From: Acidobacteriota bacterium | GTDB lineage: Bacteria; Acidobacteriota; UBA6911; JACQSX01 | Length of the DNA stretch: 64,000 nucleotides | Direction: 5' to 3' | NCBI GenBank assembly: GCA_016211105.1 | Contig: JACQSX010000047.1 | Coordinates: 105,216-169,215, forward strand | Part shown: in pieces, positions 44,751 to 53,668 of the stretch | Numbering within the stretch: the first letter of the stretch is position 1 | How the letters are laid out: the number at the start of each line of letters is the position of its first letter | Notes under the pieces: generated by a model | What the model saw: the letters and a program-made list of their open reading frames with translations, nothing else | What the model was told of the DNA's origin: nothing | Database searches by the model: none | Position numbers and translations under genes: made by a program

Positions 44751-47700
44751 TCAGAAAATAAACTTCAGGGCAAACTGCACTTGGCGAGACGTCGTGCTTG
44801 TGCTGCTGATCCGCCCAAAACTCCCGCTTGGGATCCCGGTTGTGTCGATAAAGAGCACCGAATTCGGCGCACTAAAGTTCGCGCGGTTCAGGAGATTAAA
44901 GAATTCCGCCCGAAACTGGATCGTCTTCGACTCTGATAGAGCGATGTCCTTGACCAGCGATGAATCCAGAGTGACCAGGCCGGGGCCGATAAGCGTATTT
45001 CGGCCCAAGGTTCCGCGCGTTCCGATCTCCTGCAGTTGGAACGAAGAGGGAGAAACATAGCGGTCGGGCCCTCCCAGTACCGGATTGTTGTCGGCGCCAG
45101 GCTTCAAGTCTGGCCGGTCAAGATTGGCGGCGTTGGCGATAGTGTTGAGATTCCGTGTTCGGTTGATACTTTCGGAAATCGACTGCGGCACCCCGGTCTG
45201 AAGATTCAGAATCCCATTGATCTGCCAGCCCCCGAGAACTCTCTTCAGTTTGGAGGTCCCATGGAACGGAAGATCGTAGGTGTAATTGAACGAGAAGTTG
45301 TGACGAATATCATAGTCCGAGAGCGCCAAGTCGTAATTTATATCATAAGGATCCGAAAAAGCTCCACCCTGCGTCTCCGACGTGTTATCCACGTTTCGGG
45401 AATAAGTGTAGGAGCCCTGGAGCTGCAGACCTCCGCTGAAACGTTTGTTCAAACGAAGCTGTAGAGAGTTATAAAAAGAGCTCGCGCCGAACGTTCGCAG
45501 TTCCATCGCCGAGAAGGCAGGATTGAACCTGGGGGAATTCGCAGGCCAGAAGCTCTGTCCGTCGGGCCTGACCGTGAAGCGCGCGATATTTAGGTTCTGC
45601 GTGCCTGTTAAATGAACTCCCCGGGACGCCGCATAACTGGCCGCCAGAACCGTTTGGCTCCAGAGCTCATGCTGCAGCGTCAGGTTGTACTGCATCATGT
45701 ACGGCGTCTTCATGATGTACTGGGTGGGACTCGGATTCGCAGCGGAAGGATCGGTGCTGGTAACCGGCAACGGGAGAGAAGGCTGAGTGAACTGGGCTCG
45801 AATTTGGAACGGCGGCATCTGCATGATCGAAACGTTCCACAGGACTGACGTGAACTGCTGGTGAAACATGCCCCATCCGGCTCGAATAGCGGTTTTACCA
45901 TTGCCGAACGGATCCCAGGCAAGGCCAATTCGGGGAGCGACGTTGTCCTTGGGAATTTTGACAAACGGATCGCCCACCGTCGCGGCCCTATCATGATAGA
46001 CATCGCGCAGGTTCGCCACGCGTCCCGTTGTCTCTGTCGGCGCCGTCACAAACTCCCACCGTACGCCCAGGTTCAGCGTAAAGCGCGGTGTGACCTTGAA
46101 ATCGTCGACCAGATAAAGGCCGGCGTCAATCTGCCTGAAGCCGCGCATCGTGCCGGTCCCCGGGACAAGGAAAGCCCAGGTGAACGTCTGGCCTTGCAGG
46201 AACTCTCGATAGGAGTTGAAACGCCACTGGCCATTCTTGAGGAAAGCTGAAAAACCGTTCTGCTGGTAACGGGAGAAGTCGACGCCGGCCCGAATCGAGT
46301 GCGGACCGCGGGTATAGCTTAGCTTGTCGATGTATTGGAACGTATTCTGAATAGCGAGCCGGTCGCCGATGAAGTTGCTTCCAAAGGTGCTGAGGCCCGG
46401 AATATTCGTCTGAGGGGCCACGCGATCCGGCTGGGGAAGAATGCTCAGAGCGTGTGCATCCGAGATCCTCACCTGATTTTCAGATCCACCATTGGATCGA
46501 TTGAAGGCAAAGCGGAATGTATTTAACAGCGCCGCAGACAGAATCTTGTTTTCCTCCACGGCAACGTACTCATAGCGGGTCTTGCCGGAAACGACATATC
46601 CCGGGAAGCTTTGCGGATTATCGCGGACGGCATCGTCGAAGGTGTAGCGCACATATAAAGAGTCGGATGCGCTGAACTGATGGTCCACTTTCGCCATAAA
46701 GTAATTTTCGTCAATCGGAAAGCTTCGCGTTCCGACAAACTCCCCCCTGCCGTCGTTGAAGATACGCCCGTTGGGCAGGGGCATCGCGTCGATGTACTTC
46801 TTGATAAAGGGAGGAATCACGACCGGGCCGCTAGGAAGAATGCCGGATCGGGCGGCCGCGTCGGGTACCTGAACAATGTTGGTCGTGCTCAGCCGTTCCC
46901 GGAGGCCCTCATAACTGCCGAAAAAAAACGTCTTGTCCTTCTGGATAGGTCCGCCTAACGTAAAACCGAATTGGTTGCGTTTGAATGGGGGAGGGCTGGC
47001 CGTAGTGTCAAAAAAGTTACGCGCGTCCAGAGCGCTGTTGCGGAGAAATTCAAAAGCAGAGCCGTGGAACGCGTTGGTTCCCGACTTGGTGACGCTGTTG
47101 ATGACGCCGCCAGACCCGCCGTACTCGGCGCTGAAAGAGTTCGCCAGAACCGTAAACTCACGAATGGTGTCCACGCCAAGATTCTGTCCTCCGGCACTCC
47201 CGGGTGTCCGTCCAAATGCATCGCGAATATCGGTACCATCGAGGTAGAAGGAGGTATTCATCGGTCGCGCGCCGCCTATCGCCAGCTTTACGCCTCCTCC
47301 GGTCAGCGCGCTAAAGGATGTTCCCGTCCGTGTGGCCATCACCCCAGGCTGCAGAAGAGCCAATTGGGTGTAGCTGCGGCCGTTGAGGGGCAGATCTCTA
47401 ATTTTCTTTTCATCCACCAAGTCCGCGAGCTCCGATTTAGTCGTCTCCACCAAGGGAGCCTCGCCGGTCACTGTCACCTTTTCGGAAATCTCTCCCACCT
47501 TTAACGTGAAATTCACTACGGCTTCTCTCCCGACTGTCAATGTGATTCCACTTCTTACTGCAGTTTGAAATCCTGACAGCGCAGCTTGTACCTGATAATT
47601 GCCTACTGCTAAATTAGCAAGGTGGTACCTGCCCTGGTCATCGGTGACGACTTCCCTGGTCCTGCCGGTGTCGAGATGTTTTACCGCCACCGATACACCC

Positions 47701-47831
47701 GGCAGTACCGCGCCACTGTCGTCTTGAACCGTCCCGGATATCGTGGCCGTAGTTTCTTGGGCCAAAAGACCCCGGCTGCAAACAAACGCACAAGAAAAAA
47801 GAATCGAAATTTGAAACAACCTTTTCAACAT
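44751..47831 (-). CDS. Oar-like TonB-dependent receptor 1
   Basis: This 1026-residue outer-membrane protein has a signal peptide (about 1-25), a carboxypeptidase-regulatory-like domain (about 25-115: ATISGTVQDDSGAVLPGVSV...GRYHLANLAVGNYQV), a TonB plug (about 120-235: RDLPLNGRSYTQLALLQPGV) and a large beta-barrel ending in VQFALKFIF, with the terminal aromatic typical of barrels. Acidobacteriota carry many of these. The start at ATG 47831 has GGAGG/GGAG upstream. It lies 50 bases after the amidohydrolase on the same strand, so the two are probably an operon for uptake and hydrolysis of one substrate class. Confidence 0.9.
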   Translation of the reverse strand: MLKRLFQISILFSCAFVCSRGLLAQETTATISGTVQDDSGAVLPGVSVAVKHLDTGRTREVVTDDQGRYHLANLAVGNYQVQAALSGFQTAVRSGITLTVGREAVVNFTLKVGEISEKVTVTGEAPLVETTKSELADLVDEKKIRDLPLNGRSYTQLALLQPGVMATRTGTSFSALTGGGVKLAIGGARPMNTSFYLDGTDIRDAFGRTPGSAGGQNLGVDTIREFTVLANSFSAEYGGSGGVINSVTKSGTNAFHGSAFEFLRNSALDARNFFDTTASPPPFKRNQFGFTLGGPIQKDKTFFFGSYEGLRERLSTTNIVQVPDAAARSGILPSGPVVIPPFIKKYIDAMPLPNGRIFNDGRGEFVGTRSFPIDENYFMAKVDHQFSASDSLYVRYTFDDAVRDNPQSFPGYVVSGKTRYEYVAVEENKILSAALLNTFRFAFNRSNGGSENQVRISDAHALSILPQPDRVAPQTNIPGLSTFGSNFIGDRLAIQNTFQYIDKLSYTRGPHSIRAGVDFSRYQQNGFSAFLKNGQWRFNSYREFLQGQTFTWAFLVPGTGTMRGFRQIDAGLYLVDDFKVTPRFTLNLGVRWEFVTAPTETTGRVANLRDVYHDRAATVGDPFVKIPKDNVAPRIGLAWDPFGNGKTAIRAGWGMFHQQFTSVLWNVSIMQMPPFQIRAQFTQPSLPLPVTSTDPSAANPSPTQYIMKTPYMMQYNLTLQHELWSQTVLAASYAASRGVHLTGTQNLNIARFTVRPDGQSFWPANSPRFNPAFSAMELRTFGASSFYNSLQLRLNKRFSGGLQLQGSYTYSRNVDNTSETQGGAFSDPYDINYDLALSDYDIRHNFSFNYTYDLPFHGTSKLKRVLGGWQINGILNLQTGVPQSISESINRTRNLNTIANAANLDRPDLKPGADNNPVLGGPDRYVSPSSFQLQEIGTRGTLGRNTLIGPGLVTLDSSLVKDIALSESKTIQFRAEFFNLLNRANFSAPNSVLFIDTTGIPSGSFGRISSTSTTSRQVQFALKFIF

Positions 47832-47881
47832 ATTTCTCCATCCTCCAAAGGTGCAACTTGGGAGCAATCACAAAAGTCCCG

Positions 47882-49801
47882 CTACCTTGCGCCGGCAAGC
47901 TGGTCCCGGTCGTAGACAATCTTGCCGTTTAAGCCGGTCATCACCACGCGAACCTTGGGAATTTCAGATTCCGGAATAGTAAAGTAGTCCCGGTCTAAGA
48001 CCGCAAAATCCGCGTACTTACCCGGCTCCAAGCTTCCCAATTCGTTCTCGGCAAAGACATACTCGGAGGCCCAGGTGGTCCACATCTTCAAGGCAGTGGC
48101 GCGGTCAATCGCTTCCTCAGGAAGCAATACGGGGGCGTTGTCCAGGTTCTCTTCGCCTCTTTTATCGTAGTTGAACGCCTTGCGGGTAATGAAGCTATAC
48201 ATGCCCCACCAATGGTTGGCGGAATCATTCCAACTGGCGGTGTCCATCTGGCCCACTACTTTAACCCCTTCCTTGAGATAGGTCTTGATCGGGGCCGTGT
48301 AACTCCGTGCCGCTTCTCCGTAATCTTTTATGGTCCTCAGCGTGTCGACCAAAAACCGCGGGCCGATGCTGAGAATCACTCCATACTTCTTCAACCCTGC
48401 AATCACGTCCGGCTTGGTGCCGATCATCGTCGCATGTTCCAGCGTGGGTCTCAGACTGCGGATATACTCGGCGCTGAAATTCCCTTCTTTGGCCGCATCC
48501 TCAAGCATTTGAAGCGACAGCCGCGCCCCTTGGCTGCCCGACGAGTGCGATCCCACCGGCCGCCATCCGTTCAGGATGGCTGCCTTGTAGGAAACCCAAG
48601 GTTTAGAATTGGGAGTGGGGCAGCGTTCTTGAGCCTTAACCTCAGGCGGGGCCGGCAGGTCAGCGCCAAAACACATCTCCACATTCAACGAATCCCAGAA
48701 TTCGTTGGTCATCCCGTCGCACCACAGCATCTCGTTGCCGCTGTTAAACGTACTCCACTGCGCGCCCACTGTCCTGAAAATATCGCGCGTGGATTCCAGG
48801 CCCTTAAGCCTTCCCCGCTGGACTTCGAACCCAAACGCCAAACGGTACGGCATCTTCCCTTGCCGGTTCAAAAGGTAATAGGCGCTGATGTATTTGGGAG
48901 GTGGAATGCGCGTCGAGATCGTAGTGACACCCCATTTCTGGACGCCCTGGCCGTGCAGGCGAAAAGTTTCGGCGATCTTTTCAATTTCTTGCGGTACACT
49001 TCTCCACCAGAATTCAGGGCCGATGGAAACATTGGTCATAATCCCTTCATAGCCATCGGCAGCCGCTCCGGGGCGGTTCTCCGCGTCCGTGTGTTCGTCC
49101 CACTCCGGAAAGACCGTTTTGAGCTCTTGAATGGCTTTGCTGTTGTAAACATTTCTCAAGCTGGTATTGAGGATGACAGGATGTTCGCGAGTCGCTCCAT
49201 CAAGGGTTTTTCTGGTGATTTTACCCATGTAAAGCCACATAGCCGCGGGACTAGTGAGAGAGAGCGAGTCCGGCCCTCGATCCTTGTCTTTGATCGCGAC
49301 GGAAATCCATTCCCCTTTAGGTATTTTTTGCACTTGAATGGCATTGACAATAGTGTTCCGGATCGCCTTAGCGGTTGCTTCCGCCGATTCCTGGGTCGTG
49401 ACTGACAACTGGACACCCGGTACTATCAAGCCTTGTTGAGGACCATACTGGCTCATGGCGTTGCCCCAGGTGTGCGCGTGCGATTCGATTAGACCGGGGA
49501 TCGCTGTCTTGCCGCCCAGATCCACGGTTTGGGTCTTGGGGCCCGCCAGCGCCCTAATCTCCTCATTGGTTCCTACGGCCATGATCTTTTTTCCTTTGAC
49601 CGCCATGGCTTGAACAATGTGTCCTGGGGTATCGGGAGCGCTGCTGCGATCATCCATCGTCACTATTTTCCCGTTGACCAGGGCTATATCTGCATAGCCT
49701 TGTTCATCGACCAAGGCGGGACGGCCCTGAGATAAGGCAGGGCTAAGTAGCGACAGGCCAGCGACGAGTAATACTAAGATGCCCACAAAATCTTTTTTCA
49801 T
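47882..49801 (-). CDS. Secreted metal-dependent amidohydrolase 1 (YtcJ-like)
   Basis: This 639-residue protein has a signal peptide (MKKDFVGILVLLVAGLSLL, cleavage near ALSQG) and an amidohydrolase_3 fold: DIALVNGKIVTMDD, IPGLIESHAHTWG with the metal His-x-His, and the C-terminal LGSLEPGKYADFAVLDRDYF. Export to the periplasm fits a role after TonB-receptor uptake. GGAGGATCT precedes the ATG. A closely similar protein is encoded at 53669-55570. Substrate class (amide, ester or cyclic) is unknown. Confidence 0.88.
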   Translation of the reverse strand: MKKDFVGILVLLVAGLSLLSPALSQGRPALVDEQGYADIALVNGKIVTMDDRSSAPDTPGHIVQAMAVKGKKIMAVGTNEEIRALAGPKTQTVDLGGKTAIPGLIESHAHTWGNAMSQYGPQQGLIVPGVQLSVTTQESAEATAKAIRNTIVNAIQVQKIPKGEWISVAIKDKDRGPDSLSLTSPAAMWLYMGKITRKTLDGATREHPVILNTSLRNVYNSKAIQELKTVFPEWDEHTDAENRPGAAADGYEGIMTNVSIGPEFWWRSVPQEIEKIAETFRLHGQGVQKWGVTTISTRIPPPKYISAYYLLNRQGKMPYRLAFGFEVQRGRLKGLESTRDIFRTVGAQWSTFNSGNEMLWCDGMTNEFWDSLNVEMCFGADLPAPPEVKAQERCPTPNSKPWVSYKAAILNGWRPVGSHSSGSQGARLSLQMLEDAAKEGNFSAEYIRSLRPTLEHATMIGTKPDVIAGLKKYGVILSIGPRFLVDTLRTIKDYGEAARSYTAPIKTYLKEGVKVVGQMDTASWNDSANHWWGMYSFITRKAFNYDKRGEENLDNAPVLLPEEAIDRATALKMWTTWASEYVFAENELGSLEPGKYADFAVLDRDYFTIPESEIPKVRVVMTGLNGKIVYDRDQLAGAR

Positions 49802-49983
49802 AGATCCTCCAAAAAGGCTAAGAAACTGCGCACAAATAACCGGATTTTTTAGACACGATTGTCGGAGCGAACACGACACTGAGACCCTTGCTTTGGCGGG
49901 CCAAGATCAGCGCAGTTGGTTGAGCGGACAACCATGTCAAATGCGCGCAGAAAATCCGTTGCCAGAATTGCGGCGCTAAGGCG

Positions 49984-50340
49984 CTAAAAGGTTAGGATTT
50001 TCTCGCTCTTCATCACCAAGTCAATCAATCCCGCCGCATCGATCGGTTTCTCGTAGGTCAGAGTCTCGACCGAGACTCCCCGAGCTTTCGCTCAGGCCCC
50101 TCATATATAGATGGGAATCTTTGAATCCAGAGCAAACTGGTAAAGTTCCGATAGGAGAGGAAAACCCACGCCCTTCACGTTCTCGCGCATCGTGGCGTTA
50201 ACAAGCAGGGAGCTATCCGCTGCTAAGACAACCGCCACGTCCCTTCCAGACTCTTTGGCGGCCTTGGCAAGAAAGAAGGGCAAACTTCCTTTTGTTGGAT
50301 TCTCCGCTCCCTGCGTGCCGATGATTAATAGTTGTGGCAT
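49984..50340 (-). CDS. Candidate DsrE-like selenoprotein with two in-frame UGA codons (UxxU)
   Basis: The frame from ATG 50340 codes for MPQLLIIGTQGAENPTKGSL...KGVGFPLLSELYQFALDSKIPIYI, a DsrE/DsrF-like alpha/beta protein. It then meets TGA at 50101-50103, two codons (Gly-Ala), a second TGA at 50092-50094 and 35 more sense codons (AKARGVSVETLTYEKPIDAA...KSEKILTF) before TAG at 49984-49986. The continuation is typical family sequence, and the two TGAs sit where DsrE-like proteins have Cys in CGAC. Read as selenocysteine the product is 118 residues with UxxU. GGGAGAG lies 10 bases before the ATG. Other genes here use TGA as stop, so code reassignment is unlikely. No sel gene is in the window. 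Confidence 0.75.
50061..50091 (-). promoter_or_regulatory. Candidate bacterial SECIS element
   Basis: On the minus strand the perfect hairpin GAGTCTC-GGTC-GAGACTC (50078-50061) starts 13 bases after the second UGA; the GGTC loop begins 20 bases after that UGA and 29 after the first. Bacterial SECIS loops lie about 16-37 bases downstream of the recoded UGA, and the E. coli fdhF element has the same GGUC loop bases that bind SelB. A second hairpin, CCTGAGC-GAAA-GCTCGGG, overlaps the second UGA. The usual bulged U of fdhF is not obvious. Confidence 0.65.
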
Positions 50341-50389
50341 ACCCAATTAACTCTCCCTTTTCTTGATACTCAAGACGCGACGCGCATGA

Positions 50390-50398
50390 AGTATAGCA
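50390..50398 (-). promoter_or_regulatory. Extended -10 promoter for the DsrE-like gene
   Basis: The minus strand reads TGCTATACT (50398-50390): a TG-N extended -10 with TATACT. The -35 region is poor. A transcript starting about seven bases downstream would have a leader of about 43 bases carrying the GGGAGAG ribosome site before ATG 50340. Confidence 0.45.
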
Positions 50399-50512
50399 CG
50401 CGTGGCGAGTGGAGACGGGGCAAAAAAGGGGGGATTATTCTTGCGGCTAGCGATATAATGACGAAAATTTTTGCAGAAAAATCTTAGAGTCGCGTCGTTC
50501 GCAAGGAGTGGT

Positions 50513-50587
50513 GTGAACAAACGAACACTTTTCCTGGTCTTCTTTCTCCACTGCTTGGCGCCGCCTTCAGGTTTGCCCCGCGAATGA
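50513..50587 (+). CDS. Possible 24-residue signal-like peptide upstream of receptor 2
   Basis: GTG 50513 to TGA 50585-50587 codes for MNKRTLFLVFFLHCLAPPSG followed by LPRE, with AAGGAG just upstream. It looks like a signal peptide without a mature part. It may be a leader peptide or a decayed gene start; it lies 52 bases before receptor 2. Evidence is only the ribosome site and composition. Confidence 0.3.
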   Translation: MNKRTLFLVFFLHCLAPPSGLPRE

Positions 50588-50639
50588 CGGAGCACGGTGA
50601 TGGAATGAAAAAATCCGTAAAATTGGTGAGGAGGGTGAG

Positions 50640-53569
50640 ATGAGCAAAGCACGAGTTTCCACATTTCTTCTGCTATCTTTAATCTCCATCAGCGCATCGC
50701 TGCATGTGACTTACCTAGGTTCACAAGGCAGGACGGGAATGATTTCAGGGACGATACGAGACGCCAGTGGCGCCATTTTGCCGGGGGTCACAGTAACGGT
50801 CAGCAATGTGGATACTGGCATTACTCGAAATGCCGTTACCGGCGATGAGGGCCGATACCGGGCTCTGGAGTTGGCCGTGGGTAACTACGAGGTGCGAGCC
50901 GAGCTGGTTGGGTTTCAGGCCACGGTGCGCACGGGAATCATCTTAACTGTGGGTCAGGAAGCCCTTGTCGACATTGTCCTGCAAGTGGGCGACATCACCG
51001 AGCAACTTACTGTTACGGGAGAAGCTCCCTTAATTAACACCACCAGCGCGACGTTGTCAGAAGTGATTGATGAGCAGCAGGTCCATGATCTTCCGCTGAA
51101 TGCCCGCAATCTCACCCAGTTAACTCTCCTCGTACCCGGTGTAGCCCAAGCCCGTACCGCGGTTACAGGCGGCCAGTATGCGGGGCCGGCCGAGGTCAAG
51201 ATCTCTTTGGGCGGCGCCAGAGTGCACATGACCGGCTACGTGTTGGATGGGATTGATATTACGGACAGCTCTCGATCGGTGGGTCCCAGCGGGGTTGCCG
51301 GCGCCCTCTTTGGTGTCGAGACGGTCCAGGAATTTCAAGTCCTGACCAACAACTTTTCCGCTCAGCATGGTCGCTTTGCCGGCGGCGTCATTAGCATGGT
51401 GACCAAATCTGGGACCAACGCCTTTCATGGCGCCGTGTTCGAATTTCACCGCAATGATAACCTAGATGCCCGCAACTTCTTTGATCCCGACGATCCCCCG
51501 GAGTTTAAGCGCAATCAGTTCGGCTTTACCTTGGGTGGAGCGATCAGGAAGAATCAAACTTTTTTCTTCGGGAGTTATGAAGGCTTCCGTCAAAGTTTGG
51601 GGTCCACCCTGCGGGCCACGGTACCCACGCAGGAAGTGCGTCAAGGGATCTTGCCTTCGGGAAGAAAATCGGACTGCGCACGCTCCCCCATGCGCTGCCG
51701 GGCACTGGATGGATATCGGATGCACGCAATCAGTATTTGGCCCTTGAGGAAAAGCACATCTTTTCCGCCACAGCCATGAATACGTTGCGAGTTGGTTTTA
51801 GCAGAAATCGTTGGTCCCAGCTTCCACCGGCGGATTCTCCCCCGCTGTCCATTTCCCTGATCCCGGATCAACCGATGGGTCAGCTCAATATTGGGGGTGG
51901 AATCACCACCATCGGATTGAGCACTGTCGGCCGGAACCTGTCGAACATATTTACTTATGCCGATGACGTTTTTCTGACCCGCGGCCAGCATGATCTACGG
52001 CTTGGCATTTTCGCACAAAGGCATCAGAACAACGACTTCTTCGATTTCCGCTTCCAGGGTGTTTATTCTTTTAATGGCCTGGAGGACTTCTTGCGAGGAG
52101 CGCCCGTGACCTATGATGGACAGATGCCCGGTTCTTCGACAAGAAGAGGCTGGAGGCAAACAGTCGTGGGCGTCTACATCCAGGACAACTTCAGGGTACG
52201 ACCTAACTTTACGCTCAATTTGGGGCTGCGATACGAAGCCACCACCACACCGACGGAGGTTAACGGCTTGATCGTCAACCAGCGCGACCCCCTCAAGGAC
52301 GCCGAAGGTACTTTCGGCGAGCCGTTTTTCAGGAACCCTTCCAAGAGAAATTTTGCCCCCCGAATTGGATTGGCCTGGGATCCTTTTGGCAATGAGAAAA
52401 CTTCCGTTCGCGGGGGTTTCGGGATCTTCCACGAGACCATGCTTTTTTACCAGTATGCCAATCAGGGACGCCGCCAATCTCCGCTCAGCCAAAGCGTGAG
52501 AATCAACAATCCCGCATTCCCAATACCCGAGCTCAAGGGGATTGAGATAGCGAGAGTCGAAAACGTGGCGGAGTACCAGCCGCACCAACCCTACATGATG
52601 CAGTGGAATCTAACAGTCCAGCGAGAACTCTTCGGACAAACCGCCTTCACTGTGGCGTATGTAGGATCCCGAGGAGTGAATCTCGGGGGCACGCGAATCA
52701 CCAATGTTGCCGTGCCTGAAATCCTGCCCGACGGGCGCAAGTTCTTTGCGGCCGGCTTACCTCGTCGCAATCGCGCGTTTGACGACATCTTTCTTTACGA
52801 CTACGGCTACAATTCCTTTTACCATAGCCTGCAATTGAGCGGGAGAAAAAGATTCACTGCGGGCCTGCAATTCCAAGGATCCTACACCTGGGGCCGGAGT
52901 ATCGACGAGGCGTCAAGAATGCACTCGGGAGATTTCAGCGGGCCTTCCAGGGAACCCCAGGATCCCTACGACGTGAAAGCCTCCAGCCGCGGTTTAAGCG
53001 ACCACCATATAGGTCAAGTTTTCAGCTTCAACTTTGCCTACGCGCTGCCCATAACCGGTTTGTCGGGATTTGCCAAGAAGATTGCAGAGGGATGGCAGAT
53101 CAACGGAATCCTTAACCTTTCCACCGGGAATCCCATCCAGATCAATCTGGGCAGCGGAAGCGGGCTCTTCGACTATAACCGGGACCGCGCTTCGGGACAG
53201 GAAAGGCCCAGTGTGAAGGCTGGGAGAAGTCCAAATCCAGTTTTGGGGGGACCGGATATGTATTTCGATCCCACAGCTTTTGAATTACAGCCTCCGGGGT
53301 TCTACGGCAACGTAGGACGCAACACGCTGGTCTCCCCTGGAGTGGCGGCATTCGATTTTTCGTTGAGCAAGAATACTCCTCTCAGGGAAAGCGTCAATCT
53401 CCAGTTCCGAGCCGAGTTTTTCAACATCTTCAATCGGGCAAACTTCGGTAATCCCAATAGTTCGGTTTTTTCAAGCGCCCGTGGTGACTTTGCCAACGCC
53501 GTTGGCAGGATTGTGAGTACCTCAACGACGTCCCGGCAGATTCAATTTGGGTTGAGATTGGTTTTCTAG
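50640..53569 (+). pseudogene. Oar-like TonB-dependent receptor 2, broken by internal deletion and frameshift
   Basis: The first frame (50640-51779) codes for a signal peptide, a carboxypeptidase-regulatory-like domain (MISGTIRDASGAILPGVTV), the plug and the first barrel strands up to GILPSG at about 51662, then turns to unrelated sequence. Another frame picks up the receptor at about 51670 (LRTLPHALPGTGWISDARN) and continues to the C-terminal IQFGLRLVF at 53569. Aligned by eye with receptor 1, about 60 residues are missing at the join and the frame is shifted. GAGGAGGGTGAG precedes the ATG. Without the lesion the product would be about 1000 residues. A sequencing or assembly error is possible but would have to remove about 190 bases. 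Confidence 0.85.
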
Positions 53570-53668
53570 TGCTGTAAAAAGAGAGCGCGCCGCGAGGGTG
53601 AAAGCGAGTTGGTATTTCATTAGCAATTCTATATTTTTGTCCACTACAAAGTGAGGGAGAAGAACAAG

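Noticed and set aside
48212..49405. Plus-strand open frame of 397 codons
   Set aside because: It is antisense to amidohydrolase 1, has no family features, and its composition is what the opposite-strand codon bias produces.
49984..50340. Reading the DsrE-like gene as a simple pseudogene or as UGA reassigned to an amino acid
   Set aside because: Two TGAs at exactly the Cys positions, an intact continuing frame and a SECIS-like hairpin argue against decay. Several clear genes here end in TGA, so UGA is a stop in general.
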